From positions 19,803 through 83,802 of the forward strand of contig MFYT01000109.1 in NCBI GenBank assembly GCA_001789205.1: DNA of 64,000 nt, given 5' to 3'. Both the position numbers and the translations under genes were made by a program. The number at the start of each line of letters is the position of its first letter. Within the stretch, counting starts at the first letter, position 1. Origin of the DNA: Candidatus Raymondbacteria bacterium RIFOXYA2_FULL_49_16. Its GTDB lineage: Bacteria > Fibrobacterota > OXYB2-FULL-49-7 > XYB2-FULL-49-35. The notes beneath the pieces are model-generated. The model worked only from the letters and a program-made list of their open reading frames with translations. It searched no databases and was not told the origin of the DNA. Of the stretch, positions 8,577 to 17,465 are shown in pieces.

Positions 8577-9350
8577 TTACAGGTAATGCTTTGAGATCCG
8601 TGTGGTAACATATGCGAATGCTTCATCAACGCTATCTGTGACCAAAAATAAGTCAAGATCTTCTTTGCTGATAACGCCATAGTGCACAAGCGCCTTAAAA
8701 TTAAAAATCTCCTCCCAGAATGTCTTGCCAAAGAGCACTATGGGGACCCGTTTGTTCAGTTTCCTGGTCTGGATCAGGGTGAGTAGTTCGAATATCTCGT
8801 CAAATGTGCCAAAACCGCCGGGGAACGCTATAAGCGCCTTGGCAAAATAGAGAAACCAGAATTTGCGGATAAAAAAGTAGTGGAACTCAAAGCTCAAGCC
8901 AGGCGTGACATTGGGGTTAGGATGCTGCTCAAAAGGCAGGCTGATATTGAGCCCTATGGATTTTCCCTTGCCAAGCGTAGCGCCACGATTGGCCGCGCCC
9001 ATCATGCCCGGTCCGCCGCCGGTGCAGATGGCAAAACGCTTCGCAGGGTCCTCGATCCGATTCGACCACTGGGCTATCTTCTTCGCGAGCAACACGCACT
9101 TCTCATTCGCCTCGGCAATAACCATGCCTTTTTCCCGCTTTTCACCGGGTAACAGCTTTTTCTTCGAATACTGGGCCCTGGGAAGGGAGCGCGCTGATCC
9201 AAAAAAAACAATCGTATTGTTTACGAAATGGTCTTTGAAGCGCTCAGCAGGCTCCATGAACTCGGACAAGATCCGGAGCATGCGTCCGGCATGACCATGG
9301 AGGAATTCCTGGTTGTCGTAGGCCTTAACAGGAGGTTTTATTTTTTTCAT
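8577..9350 (-). CDS. LOG family protein (TIGR00730, Rossmann fold nucleotide-binding)
   Basis: A 257-aa member of the LOG/TIGR00730 family. The two defining motifs are present: GGGPGMMGAANRGA and PGGFGTFDEIFE. Members either hydrolyse nucleoside 5'-monophosphates to base and ribose 5-phosphate (cytokinin-activating type) or have unknown roles; older annotations as lysine decarboxylase are misleading. The N-terminal extension of about 60 residues (EFMEPAERFKDHFVNN) is typical of the longer bacterial branch. Its start overlaps the end of the epimerase gene by 26 nt, so it is part of the same operon. Confidence 0.85.
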   Translation of the reverse strand: MKKIKPPVKAYDNQEFLHGHAGRMLRILSEFMEPAERFKDHFVNNTIVFFGSARSLPRAQYSKKKLLPGEKREKGMVIAEANEKCVLLAKKIAQWSNRIEDPAKRFAICTGGGPGMMGAANRGATLGKGKSIGLNISLPFEQHPNPNVTPGLSFEFHYFFIRKFWFLYFAKALIAFPGGFGTFDEIFELLTLIQTRKLNKRVPIVLFGKTFWEEIFNFKALVHYGVISKEDLDLFLVTDSVDEAFAYVTTRISKHYL

Positions 9351-10266
9351 ACGCTACCAGCACCTTTAATCCTTCCGTAATGGATGTTGATGGATTGTAT
9401 CCGAGCACAGCGCGTGCCCGTGATATGTCAGCAAACGAATGCTTGATATCGCCTGCGCGCGCCTCCCTGAACTGTGGCTTTAACTCTCGGCCTTCTATTT
9501 CGCCAAGGATCCGAAGAAGATCGAGCAGATTTGTCTGTGAACTGGAGGCAATGTTGAAAACCTCCCCCTTCCCTGCTTTGACGCACCGCATGGCAAGCAG
9601 ATTTGCGGCCACAATGTCCTTAACAAATACAAAATCGCGGGACTGCAGACCATCACCAAAGATGGTCGGGGTTTTTCCCGCGATAACCATATTCACGAAC
9701 CGGGAGATGACTCCTGAATACATGGACGAGGGGTCTTGCCGTGTGCCATAGACATTAAAATACCTGAGCGTTACCGTCTCCAATCCATAGAGTGAAGCGA
9801 ATATCTTCATATAATATTCATCAACGGTCTTTGCCAGCGCATAGGGAGATTCGGGTTCGGGCTTCATTTCCTCGCGCTTAGGAAGCGTGGGCTCGTTTCC
9901 GTATATAGCCGCAGAACTTGCCATAACCGCCCGTTTTATCTTGTTCTCGCGTGCAGCGCTCAATACGTTGAGCGTACCCGTGATATTGATGGCATTGTTA
10001 TCAAAAGGCCGTTCAACGGAATCAAAAACCGAAACAAGGGCTGCTTCGTGAAACACATAGTCCATGCCCTTCATTTCTTCCTTGAGCCGGTCAAAATCAC
10101 ATATATCAGCCTGGATAAAAGAGACCCTTGATTTGAGATGATCAATGTTTTTTAAATGGCCTGAGGCGAGATTGTCGTAAATTTTGACCTGATGCCCTTC
10201 GCTGACCAGTTCCTCTGCAATATGAGAACCAATAAACCCGCAACCACCGGTAATAAAATAGTTCAT
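9325..10266 (-). CDS. NAD-dependent sugar epimerase, extended SDR (GalE/WbpP-like)
   Basis: Extended short-chain dehydrogenase/reductase of 313 aa. The NAD-binding motif [14 protein letters not shown] is at the N-terminus, the catalytic YxxxK is in ESPYALAKTVDEYY, and the middle motif VTLRYFNVYGTRQDP is that of UDP-hexose 4-epimerases. It lies downstream of a sugar-1-kinase-like and a nucleotidyltransferase gene. That order suggests it interconverts UDP-GlcNAc and UDP-GalNAc or UDP-Glc and UDP-Gal. Substrate specificity cannot be read from the sequence. Confidence 0.85.
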   Translation of the reverse strand: MNYFITGGCGFIGSHIAEELVSEGHQVKIYDNLASGHLKNIDHLKSRVSFIQADICDFDRLKEEMKGMDYVFHEAALVSVFDSVERPFDNNAINITGTLNVLSAARENKIKRAVMASSAAIYGNEPTLPKREEMKPEPESPYALAKTVDEYYMKIFASLYGLETVTLRYFNVYGTRQDPSSMYSGVISRFVNMVIAGKTPTIFGDGLQSRDFVFVKDIVAANLLAMRCVKAGKGEVFNIASSSQTNLLDLLRILGEIEGRELKPQFREARAGDIKHSFADISRARAVLGYNPSTSITEGLKVLVAYEKNKTSC

Positions 10267-10293
10267 ACTATGTTTTTCTCTTGTATTGTGTTG

Positions 10294-10312
10294 CCCCCCT
10301 TAACAAGGGGGG
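10294..10312. other. GC hairpin between kinase and epimerase genes
   Basis: CCCCCCTT-AAC-AAGGGGGG forms a perfect 8-bp stem with a 3-nt loop in the 77-nt gap between the kinase stop and the epimerase start. There is no U-tract on the minus strand, so it is more likely an mRNA-stabilising or processing hairpin, or a dispersed palindrome, than a terminator. Confidence 0.5.
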
Positions 10313-10343
10313 GCGGGCCAGTGTCAATGTTCTTTTGGGGGGA

Positions 10344-11456
10344 TCATTTGAATTTCTCCACAATCTCTTCCATCTTCCCCATCTTCTCTTCCATATCAGC
10401 GACCATCTTCAGCTGCGTCCTGCAACGGTCAATATTATGCTCCGGATGTTTGATTTTAAAATACGTATCGCCCTCGATATAATCGGTAAGAAAACGCATG
10501 CCGCACTCAAAGGTTAAAAGTTTTGCCGAGAATGCCAGGTACTCCAATTCCACGGGTGTAAGAAAACCGCGCACCGCATCAAGGTATCCTGCGGCAAGAC
10601 GGTCAAAAAGGCCAAGATCAACGCCTACCTTTGACAGGTCTTTTTCATCTTCAGCGGCGGTGCTTGCGCCAATACGCACTGAATCGCCGAAATCGTAGAG
10701 CACCAGACCGGGCATAACTGTATCCAGATCAATCACGCAGATACCCTCACCCGTTACATCGTCGATCATCACATTATTGAACTTTGTGTCGTTGTGCGTT
10801 ATCCGTTCCGGGATTTTCCCATCGCGTAAAAGACCGCAGAGGATTTTCGCGTCTTTTTCACGCGCCAGGACAAACGCAACCTCGGTTTTCACGGATTGCG
10901 CACGATTTTTCGCGTCTTTGGCAAGTGCGTTGGTGAAATTCACGAACCGCTTTTCAGTATTGTGAAAATCAGGAAGAACATCGAAAAGGCGGTCGCCGGG
11001 CAAATCCGCTATCCTGCGCTGGAAAAAACCGAATGCCCTTGAAGCGTTGTAGATGTGCCTGCCGTCCAAAACAATATCATAGGTCTTTGCCTTATCTATG
11101 AAAAGATAGGCCCGCCAATAATGACCCTCGGGGGACACAAAAAAAGAACGGTTATCGTGTGACAAGACCACGTTGAGCGTTTCGCGCAGCGGGTCGCCGC
11201 CTTGGGCGACAATCTGCTTTTTCAAGTGGCTGGTGACCCTCTGGATGTTTTCCATCACCTTTTCAGGGGTTTTGAAAATATTGGTGTTTATGCGCTGGAA
11301 AATATATTTCAGTTCAGTAGTGCCAGACATGAATGAGGCAAGGAAGGTGTCGTGTATGTGTCCATTGCCGTATGGGATCGCTTCCGTAAAACAGCCGTCA
11401 ATGGCGAAATTCGCTGAAATCGCCTTGAGATCAAAAATGCGGGTGGGCACGCTCAT
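10344..11456 (-). CDS. Sugar kinase of the APH fold, N-acetylhexosamine 1-kinase (NahK)-like
   Basis: A 370-aa kinase with the aminoglycoside-phosphotransferase fold. The catalytic loop is THNDTKFNNVMIDD and the metal-binding segment is CVIDLDTVMPGLVLYDFGDS. The same pairing occurs in the bifidobacterial N-acetylhexosamine 1-kinase that phosphorylates GlcNAc and GalNAc at C1. The neighbours are a nucleotidyltransferase (start-stop overlap ATGA) and an epimerase, the same functional set as in the lacto-N-biose/galacto-N-biose pathway. I infer a HexNAc salvage kinase; another sugar is possible. Confidence 0.8.
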   Translation of the reverse strand: MSVPTRIFDLKAISANFAIDGCFTEAIPYGNGHIHDTFLASFMSGTTELKYIFQRINTNIFKTPEKVMENIQRVTSHLKKQIVAQGGDPLRETLNVVLSHDNRSFFVSPEGHYWRAYLFIDKAKTYDIVLDGRHIYNASRAFGFFQRRIADLPGDRLFDVLPDFHNTEKRFVNFTNALAKDAKNRAQSVKTEVAFVLAREKDAKILCGLLRDGKIPERITHNDTKFNNVMIDDVTGEGICVIDLDTVMPGLVLYDFGDSVRIGASTAAEDEKDLSKVGVDLGLFDRLAAGYLDAVRGFLTPVELEYLAFSAKLLTFECGMRFLTDYIEGDTYFKIKHPEHNIDRCRTQLKMVADMEEKMGKMEEIVEKFK

Positions 11457-12376
11457 GACCGCTCCCAGATATTTTTAGGATACACACCCGATGCGACAAA
11501 CTGCGCCATGGCCGCTTTGACCAAAACATGGTCTTGTTTGTAGGTGACTCCATACCACTTATCGGGGCAGGGCAATATTTTGACCCGCGCTTTCCCGGCC
11601 TGTACCAGCGCATCGACCACTGTGGGCAGAAAAAACTCGGCCTTTGGTTTGCCAAAATTTTCCGCATAAAAATCTTTGAACCCTTTTTCCAACGCTTCGA
11701 AGAGACTTGGAGTGAAGCCCCACATGTTCATTGAAACAATACTCTCCGGAGAAAGCTCGATCCAGCGTTCACCATCCTCGGTATACTTGACCGCAGCGTC
11801 GATCTTCTCGATCCTTGTGCGTTCGTGTATGTCCTTAAGGTATCCCTGTTCGTTTGCCGTGCAAACCCCGCGCGCCACATATCCGTGGTCGGAAAGCGTG
11901 TTTTTAAGCACAAAACCCACCATGGAATAATCAAATACACCATCTGCGTCAGCCGCGGTATTCAGATAATCGCCCAAAACCTTGAAAGAGTGCGATCCGT
12001 AATAATCATCAGCGTTAATTACAGCGAATGGTATTGAGACGCAGTGTTTACTGGTTAGGACAGCATGGCCAGTACCCCAGGGTTTCTGCCGGTCTTTTGG
12101 TACTGTTACGCCAGGGGGCAACAGGGAATCGAGTTCCTGAAAAACATAATCCACATCGGTTTTCTTCTCGATTTTTTTCCCCACAATGTCCCGGAAATCA
12201 GCCTCGAACGATTTTCGGATGATGAATACTATCTTAGAAAAACCAGCCTTAAGAGCATCGTAGACTGAATAGTCGATTATTAATTCTCCAGAAGGGCCTA
12301 CAGGATCCATCTGTTTGAGACCTCCATATCTGTTGCCAATGCCTGCGGCCATGATAACCAGCGTTGGTTTTGCCAT
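11453..12376 (-). CDS. Sugar-1-phosphate nucleotidyltransferase (UDP-sugar pyrophosphorylase-like)
   Basis: A nucleotidyltransferase of 307 aa with a glycine-rich N-terminal loop MAAGIGNRYGGLKQMDPVGP, in which Lys and the Gly run bind the nucleotide, and the mid-protein motif FAVINADDYYGSHSF, where the Asp pair binds metal. It probably joins a sugar 1-phosphate from the downstream kinase to UTP. First gene of a five-gene minus-strand operon; the start ATG has a good ribosome-binding site (AGGGAG) and a promoter 35-65 nt upstream. The stop overlaps the kinase start by 4 nt. Confidence 0.83.
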   Translation of the reverse strand: MAKPTLVIMAAGIGNRYGGLKQMDPVGPSGELIIDYSVYDALKAGFSKIVFIIRKSFEADFRDIVGKKIEKKTDVDYVFQELDSLLPPGVTVPKDRQKPWGTGHAVLTSKHCVSIPFAVINADDYYGSHSFKVLGDYLNTAADADGVFDYSMVGFVLKNTLSDHGYVARGVCTANEQGYLKDIHERTRIEKIDAAVKYTEDGERWIELSPESIVSMNMWGFTPSLFEALEKGFKDFYAENFGKPKAEFFLPTVVDALVQAGKARVKILPCPDKWYGVTYKQDHVLVKAAMAQFVASGVYPKNIWERS

Positions 12377-12409
12377 ACATCTCCCTAAAAATAAGCGAAA
12401 ATCTATGAA

Positions 12410-12439
12410 AGTATAATTTTATAACCCGTTATTTTTCAA
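12410..12439 (-). promoter_or_regulatory. Sigma70-type promoter of the sugar-salvage operon
   Basis: Read on the minus strand: TTGAAA (12439-12434), an 18-bp spacer, and TATACT (12415-12410). The predicted start lies about 25 nt before the nucleotidyltransferase ATG, which has its own AGGGAG ribosome-binding site. Confidence 0.6.
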
Positions 12440-12486
12440 TTCTTTTCAGGAGATTAAAAGCTCAGTTGGCAAGGAGGGAACCAATA

Positions 12487-13128
12487 TCAGGGGACGTCCG
12501 GGCCTGAACAATTCCCTACCAAATCACGTATCACCTCTTCCGGCTCTTCTGACGAATTCACCAGCCTTACTGAACAAAAATTCCTCGCCCCTGCTTGTAG
12601 TACATCAGCCAGGTTATTCCGGTCAATAGCGCCCAGGACAACAGCGGGAACCGTTGTCAGCGAAAGCATCTTCCTCATGCCCTCAATGCCAATAGCCGGG
12701 TCAGGGTTTTTCTTTGTGGGAGTTGGATACACAGGCCCTATGCCGACATATGAAGGCCCAAGCCTGCAGGCAGCTTCTGTCTGGGCCGGGGTATGGGTCG
12801 ACAAGCCAATGATCTTGCCGTGACCCACAATTGCCAACGCTTCAGGGAACGCCATATCACCCTGTCCCAGATGCACGCCATCAGCATCAACGTTGCGGGC
12901 AATTTCCGGGTGGTCATTGACAATAAAAAGGCTCTTTGTTCCAGCAGTGATCTTCCGGATCTCCTCTGCTGTGCGCTCAACCTCATCCAAAGACGCGTCT
13001 TTCATGCGCAGCTGGATAAATGGCACTTCAAGATCGACCATTACCTGGGCAAGATATGCATATCCCCGTACCGGGTTGGTCAGAATACCGTAAAATCCAA
13101 AACAATCAGGCACTTTCAGGCACGCCAT
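12487..13128 (-). CDS. thiE: Thiamine-phosphate synthase
   Basis: ThiE (213 aa) joins HMP pyrophosphate and thiazole phosphate to make thiamine monophosphate. Family motifs are in order: FIQLRMKDAS, then FIVNDHPEIARNVDADGVHL with GQGD, then GLSTHTPAQ, and GIGPVYPTPTKKNP for phosphate binding. Length matches the family. It begins 1 nt after the AEC transporter stop and is the last gene of the dsbD operon. No TPP riboswitch or other thiamine gene is visible nearby. Confidence 0.93.
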   Translation of the reverse strand: MACLKVPDCFGFYGILTNPVRGYAYLAQVMVDLEVPFIQLRMKDASLDEVERTAEEIRKITAGTKSLFIVNDHPEIARNVDADGVHLGQGDMAFPEALAIVGHGKIIGLSTHTPAQTEAACRLGPSYVGIGPVYPTPTKKNPDPAIGIEGMRKMLSLTTVPAVVLGAIDRNNLADVLQAGARNFCSVRLVNSSEEPEEVIRDLVGNCSGPDVP

Positions 13129-13129
13129 A

Positions 13130-14074
13130 TTAAATAAGACCCGTTGATTTGAGAATAAAAACGCCTAAAGCAATAGTGACAACCGAAAAAAGTGTTGTAA
13201 AAACGACAATATCTGCGGCAAGAACAGCGTCGCTCTCCATGGCCTTAGCCATGATAAAACTTGAAATGGCCGTGGGACAGGCAAAAAGAAGGAAAAGCAC
13301 CGCAAGGTCTTCACCGGCAAACCCCATTTTATACGCCGCAAAGGTGAAAATCAACGGTGTTACCACCAGTTTTATGGCAGTGGCCCCCGCAGCAGCGAGC
13401 GCACGCGCTTTCAATGAAGTGAAATTGAGCGATCCGCCAATACCCACAAGCGCGAGCGGCAGGGTAAGCGAAGCCAGGTAGTTAATGGTTTTTGCCGCAG
13501 TGCCGGGTATGGGTATCTTAAAATAGGAAAAAGGAAGCGCTACTATCACTGAAAGAATCAGCGGGTTGGTAAAAATTCCCTTGAGTATCTGCCCAGACCC
13601 TGCTTTCTTCTCAGTGTTGCCCGTGACTGTCAGGAGTATGACCGCGATGACGTTATACAAGGGCATGACAAAGGCCAGCAACAGAGCGGCCTTTGCAAGG
13701 GCATGCTGGCCTAAAAGATTGACCACAAGAGCAAACCCGACTATGGCGTAGTTGCTTCTAAACGATCCCTGCACAAAGGCCCCTCTGCTTGCGCCGCGGG
13801 CGCCAAACAGGCCCGAAACACCCCACGCCAGGCCGGTGATGCACAATGTCTGGAAAAAAGCGAACAAAATTGCATGGGCGTTGAAGGACCGGGTAAAATC
13901 AGTGCGTGAAATTTCGAGAAAACTAAGCGAAGGCAGGGCGATCATGAAAACCATTGAGCTGGAGACCGCGATGAAATTCTCGTTGATAAAATTGCGCCGC
14001 TTCAAAAATATGCCCAAATAAATGATTATAAATACCGGGGCGACAACTTTAAATGAAAAGAGAAGATTTTCCAC
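13130..14074 (-). CDS. AEC family transporter (auxin efflux carrier-like permease)
   Basis: Inner-membrane protein of 314 aa, almost entirely hydrophobic with about ten predicted helices, in two inverted repeats as usual for the AEC family. Recognisable segments include FRSNYAIVGFALVVNLLGQ and the helix-breaking stretch near FACPTAISSFIMAKAM. Bacterial AEC members export organic acids or other small anions; the substrate here is unknown. The start is GTG at 14074, 3 nt after the methyltransferase stop. Placement next to thiE could hint at transport of a thiamine precursor, but nothing in the sequence proves it. Confidence 0.85.
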   Translation of the reverse strand: MENLLFSFKVVAPVFIIIYLGIFLKRRNFINENFIAVSSSMVFMIALPSLSFLEISRTDFTRSFNAHAILFAFFQTLCITGLAWGVSGLFGARGASRGAFVQGSFRSNYAIVGFALVVNLLGQHALAKAALLLAFVMPLYNVIAVILLTVTGNTEKKAGSGQILKGIFTNPLILSVIVALPFSYFKIPIPGTAAKTINYLASLTLPLALVGIGGSLNFTSLKARALAAAGATAIKLVVTPLIFTFAAYKMGFAGEDLAVLFLLFACPTAISSFIMAKAMESDAVLAADIVVFTTLFSVVTIALGVFILKSTGLI

Positions 14075-14077
14075 GCG

Positions 14078-14623
14078 TTATTCCTTTGCACCCGTGTGCT
14101 GCCACTGACGCAGTATCTCAAACAAGACAACGGCAAAGGCGCAGACCACATTTAGGCTGTTCTTGAATCCCCGAAGCGGAATCGAGACAATCGTATCGCA
14201 CACAGCCAGCACCTCTGGTGAAACGCCCAACGCCTCATTACCGACAACCAGGCATACGGGCTTTGGGAAGACAAAATCAGTATACGGGCACGCGCCTTCA
14301 ACAGTCTCAAGTGCAATCACAGGAACGCCCTGTGCGCGGACAGCGCAAACCGCCTCTGAAGTGTCCTTGAAATACTGGCTGGCGACAAAACGATCGGTAC
14401 CCACGGCGGTTTTAATCAGTTTCTTGTGAGGCGGACTGGCGGTATATCCGCATGGTATCACTTTTTCAATGCAACCCGCGTCCGCTGTCCTAAAAATTGA
14501 TCCCACGTTGTACGCGGACCTGAGATTGTCGAGAATGACCTGCACAGGGTTTTTCGGCAGTGCTTGGTACTCTTCGAATGAAAGGGGGGAGTCGAAGGAA
14601 CGAATGGTGAACTGCGTTTCCAT
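14078..14623 (-). CDS. SpoU/TrmH-family RNA 2'-O-methyltransferase
   Basis: SPOUT-class methyltransferase (181 aa) that should methylate a ribose 2'-OH in tRNA or rRNA using S-adenosylmethionine. Motif 1 is DNLRSAYNVGSIFRTADAG, motif 2 LVVGNEALGVSPEVL, and motif 3 IPLRGFKNSLNVVCAFAVV, which form the trefoil knot. There is no N-terminal L30e-like substrate-binding domain, so it resembles the short TrmH/TrmL-like branch. It abuts the DUF58 gene exactly (stop at 14624, start at 14623). Confidence 0.9.
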   Translation of the reverse strand: METQFTIRSFDSPLSFEEYQALPKNPVQVILDNLRSAYNVGSIFRTADAGCIEKVIPCGYTASPPHKKLIKTAVGTDRFVASQYFKDTSEAVCAVRAQGVPVIALETVEGACPYTDFVFPKPVCLVVGNEALGVSPEVLAVCDTIVSIPLRGFKNSLNVVCAFAVVLFEILRQWQHTGAKE

Positions 14624-15499
14624 TTAACGCATGCGCTCCCGCTTTTTAAAAAAGCGGATAAGCGGTTCGACATAGTCCTGACCTGTGGTAAGAGCGACCG
14701 ATTCAACGCCCGACTGTCTGAAAAGCCTGGTGCGTTCCTCTGTCCTGCGCGCGGTCCGGGCCGCGAACTCGTCCATAAAACCGCGGAACGAAGTATCGAC
14801 CAGGATCTCTTCGCCTGTTTCCGCGTCCGTGAGTTCCACAAGACCGACTGGTGGAATGGCGTGTTCGCGGGGATCGGTGATAGTGACAGCAATGCAGTCA
14901 TGCTTCTGACCCGTGACTCGCAGGGGTTGGGAAAACGACGACGCAAAAAAATCAGAGATTAGAAAAACCACGCCCCGTTTTTTGAGGATACGGTTGAGAT
15001 ACGCAAGCGCACCAGCAATATCCGTACCTGTATGGCGGGGCCTGAAATAGAGCAGTTCACGAATCACGCGTAGCACATGATTACGGCCTTTTTTCGGGGG
15101 AATAAACTTTTCTATCTGAGAGGAAAAAATAATAAGACCGACTTTGTCATTGTTTTTGATGGCTGAAAATGCCAGAACAGCGGCCAATTCAACACCCACC
15201 TCCCCCTTCATACGGTTGATGGTGCCGAATTCGCCGCTACCGCTCGCGTCCACCACCAGCATCACGGTGAGTTCGCGCTCTTCCTTGAATATTTTCACAA
15301 AGGGCCGCCCCATGCGCGCGGTAACGTTCCAGTCAATGGTGCGGATTTCATCGCCGGGAATGTACTCGCGCACTTCGGAGAACTCCATGCCCCGGCCCTT
15401 GAAGGCGCTGTGATATTCGCCTGAAAGCATATCGTTCACGATCCGGCGTGTACGGATCTCGATCTGCTTTACCTTTTTTAGTATTTCTGCGGGAATCAT
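14624..15499 (-). CDS. DUF58 domain protein (MoxR-associated)
   Basis: A 291-aa DUF58 protein with the defining motif EVREYIPGDEIRTIDWNVTARMG at residues 41-65 (read in parts: EFSEVREYIPGDE, IDWNVTARMG) followed by a von Willebrand A-like fold starting MLVVDASGSGEFG. DUF58 proteins pair with MoxR AAA+ ATPases; the complex is thought to act as a metal-linked chaperone. The start overlaps the TPR gene stop by 4 nt. The usual BatA/BatB partners are absent from this cluster. Confidence 0.9.
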   Translation of the reverse strand: MIPAEILKKVKQIEIRTRRIVNDMLSGEYHSAFKGRGMEFSEVREYIPGDEIRTIDWNVTARMGRPFVKIFKEERELTVMLVVDASGSGEFGTINRMKGEVGVELAAVLAFSAIKNNDKVGLIIFSSQIEKFIPPKKGRNHVLRVIRELLYFRPRHTGTDIAGALAYLNRILKKRGVVFLISDFFASSFSQPLRVTGQKHDCIAVTITDPREHAIPPVGLVELTDAETGEEILVDTSFRGFMDEFAARTARRTEERTRLFRQSGVESVALTTGQDYVEPLIRFFKKRERMR

Positions 15500-16452
15500 C
15501 GGTTTTCTTTGAGTACCATGGCAAGATGCTTTCGCTCAGCGGTCAGGCGTCGCACATTGCGCAAGCCCCAGAGTAGGTTGATAAGAAGAAGCCCTATCGC
15601 GATGCCAAAATAGACTCTTTTTTTCGCCGCCATAGCGTCGGATGCGGACAAATTGTTCAGCAGGCCCTTTTCGCGCGCATCCGATTTCTGAGTCAGTTGT
15701 TCAATGGTTTCACGATCAGGTTTACCCGTGACCGGAAGGTCGTTGTCCGCCTGGAAGTCCTTGATAAGGGTCAACGCGTTTTTGTCATTATAATTAAGTA
15801 TCTTTAATCTGCTGATAATGTCCAGCTTTATAAACCTGAGCTGTTTGCGCGCCTCCTCGCGGAGATCAAAACCACCCACCTCAGACTGTCCGTTCGGATA
15901 GAACTCGACAATATCACGATAGAGTTCAATGGCCTTATCATAGGAGTGATCGGTCTGGTATACAACTGCAATATAAAAAAGCGCATCATCAGCGACCTCG
16001 CTCTTGGGAAAATCGCGGATAATAATTTCGTATAACGCTCTCATTTCCTTAAAATCATTAAGTTTCCGTGTGCACATGCCCTGCCAGAAAAGGTAGAGGG
16101 GATTCTTTTCCCCAATCCACGCCTTTTGGAAATAGGTGAGCGCCTCGGCATAGTCCTCGTTATTGTAAAATTTCTTTCCCGTTTCAAAATAAGACTCAGA
16201 AGTGACCTTCTTGGTTTTCACGTGCTCACGGACAGTGATGGTGGTTTCCACGACCACCTTTTCCTGGACCGGCGCTTTGGGAGCGAAATCTTTCTGCGGA
16301 GGCGGCGCTTTGCCCTCCTCGACCCAAATGACGCCCTGCTGCTGGTCAAATTTGAGCACCTTTTTCGCTCCTGCCTGCGTGGTTGCAAGCGCGCAAACGA
16401 TACCCAAACCGAGCAGCGCAATACGGCTAAAATTGTATGGAGAACGGAACAT
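15496..16452 (-). CDS. Membrane-anchored TPR-like protein with peptidoglycan-binding-like segment
   Basis: Not a known named protein (about 318 aa). It has an N-terminal signal peptide (FSRIALLGLGIVCALATTQAGA), tetratricopeptide-like repeats around residues 75-200 (SYFETGKKFYNNEDYAEALTYF), a short peptidoglycan-binding-like stretch (DFQADNDLPVTGKPDRETIE) and a C-terminal membrane helix (VYFGIAIGLLLINLLWGL). I chose the ATG at 16452 because AGAGGG lies 6 nt upstream; a longer TTG start at 16470 has no such site. Between DUF58 and MoxR genes it takes the place of the Bat TPR proteins, so it may scaffold this complex at the envelope. Confidence 0.75.
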   Translation of the reverse strand: MFRSPYNFSRIALLGLGIVCALATTQAGAKKVLKFDQQQGVIWVEEGKAPPPQKDFAPKAPVQEKVVVETTITVREHVKTKKVTSESYFETGKKFYNNEDYAEALTYFQKAWIGEKNPLYLFWQGMCTRKLNDFKEMRALYEIIIRDFPKSEVADDALFYIAVVYQTDHSYDKAIELYRDIVEFYPNGQSEVGGFDLREEARKQLRFIKLDIISRLKILNYNDKNALTLIKDFQADNDLPVTGKPDRETIEQLTQKSDAREKGLLNNLSASDAMAAKKRVYFGIAIGLLLINLLWGLRNVRRLTAERKHLAMVLKENR

Positions 16453-16472
16453 GACTTTCCCTCTTGCCAATT

Positions 16473-17465
16473 TTATGGAACTTCGACCGCGTCGAAGACC
16501 CGTTTGATGATTTCGTCAGCGCTCATTTCCTCGGCCTCCGCCTCGTAGGTGAGAATGATGCGGTGGCGAAGGATGTCGAAACCCACGGATTTTACGTCCT
16601 CCGGGGTGACAAAGCCGCGTCTCTTGACAAAAGCGTGCGCCTTCGCGGCCATGGTGAGGTATATGGAAGCGCGCGGCGATGCGCCGTATTCAATAAGGCC
16701 TTTCACCTCTTTGACACCCGCTCCCGCGGGATCGCGCGTGGCAAAAACAAGGCTAACAATGTATTGCTTAATCTTTTCATCGATATAAACGGTTTCAACC
16801 AGTTTTCGCGCTTCGAGTATCTCCTTGGGACCGATTATTTTGCCCACGTTAAAATTGGTCTCCACAGCCATACGGTTGATTATTTGAAGTTCTTCCTCAC
16901 GCGATGGATAATCGACAAAGAGCTTCAGCATAAAACGGTCGATCTGCGCCTCGGGTAGAGGATAGGTTCCCTCCTGTTCAATGGGATTCTGCGTTGCAAG
17001 AACAAGGAAGGGTTCGTCGAGCCGGTAGGTCGCATCGCCTATGGTGACCTGATGCTCCTGCATGACCTCGAGCAGGGCGCTCTGTACCTTTGATGGCGCG
17101 CGGTTTATTTCATCGGCAAGGATGATATTGCTGAAAATGGGGCCTTTGCGCGGTACAAAATCACCCTGTTTCTGGTTGTAAATCATAGTGCCGATAAGGT
17201 CGGCGGGCAGCAAGTCGGGAGTAAACTGGATGCGCTTGAAACCAGTATCAAGGACCTTTGCAAGGGTGTTCACCGTCATGGTCTTTGCCAGACCCGGCAC
17301 GCCCTCGAGTAAAACATGCCCGCGTGTAAGCAAACCGATAAGCAGCCGCTCGACCATATAGCGCTGCCCTACAATGACTTTGCCCATTTCAGCATAAATG
17401 AGATCTACAAAAGCGCTCGCCTCTTTGATTTTCTCGTTGATCTCCATGATGTTCTTCTCCATCAC
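16473..17465 (-). CDS. MoxR-type AAA+ ATPase
   Basis: MoxR-family AAA+ ATPase of 330 aa. Walker A is LEGVPGLAKT, Walker B is IILADEINRAPSKVQSALLE, sensor 1 is LVLATQNPIEQEGTYPLPEA, and the C-terminal lid domain carries GASPRASIYL with sensor 2 Arg. MoxR proteins remodel or activate partner proteins, most often those with von Willebrand A domains such as the DUF58 protein two genes downstream. The start overlaps the dsbD stop by 4 nt. Confidence 0.93.
   Translation of the reverse strand: MMEKNIMEINEKIKEASAFVDLIYAEMGKVIVGQRYMVERLLIGLLTRGHVLLEGVPGLAKTMTVNTLAKVLDTGFKRIQFTPDLLPADLIGTMIYNQKQGDFVPRKGPIFSNIILADEINRAPSKVQSALLEVMQEHQVTIGDATYRLDEPFLVLATQNPIEQEGTYPLPEAQIDRFMLKLFVDYPSREEELQIINRMAVETNFNVGKIIGPKEILEARKLVETVYIDEKIKQYIVSLVFATRDPAGAGVKEVKGLIEYGASPRASIYLTMAAKAHAFVKRRGFVTPEDVKSVGFDILRHRIILTYEAEAEEMSADEIIKRVFDAVEVP

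Noticed and set aside
12377-13128. TPP riboswitch for thiE
   Set aside because: thiE is internal in an operon 1 nt behind another gene, and no THI-box-like sequence is visible.
16453-16470. TTG start for the TPR protein
   Set aside because: The ATG at 16452 has AGAGGG at good spacing and gives a clean signal peptide.
16464-16958. 164-codon plus-strand ORF opposite moxR
   Set aside because: Antisense shadow of the MoxR gene with no protein features.
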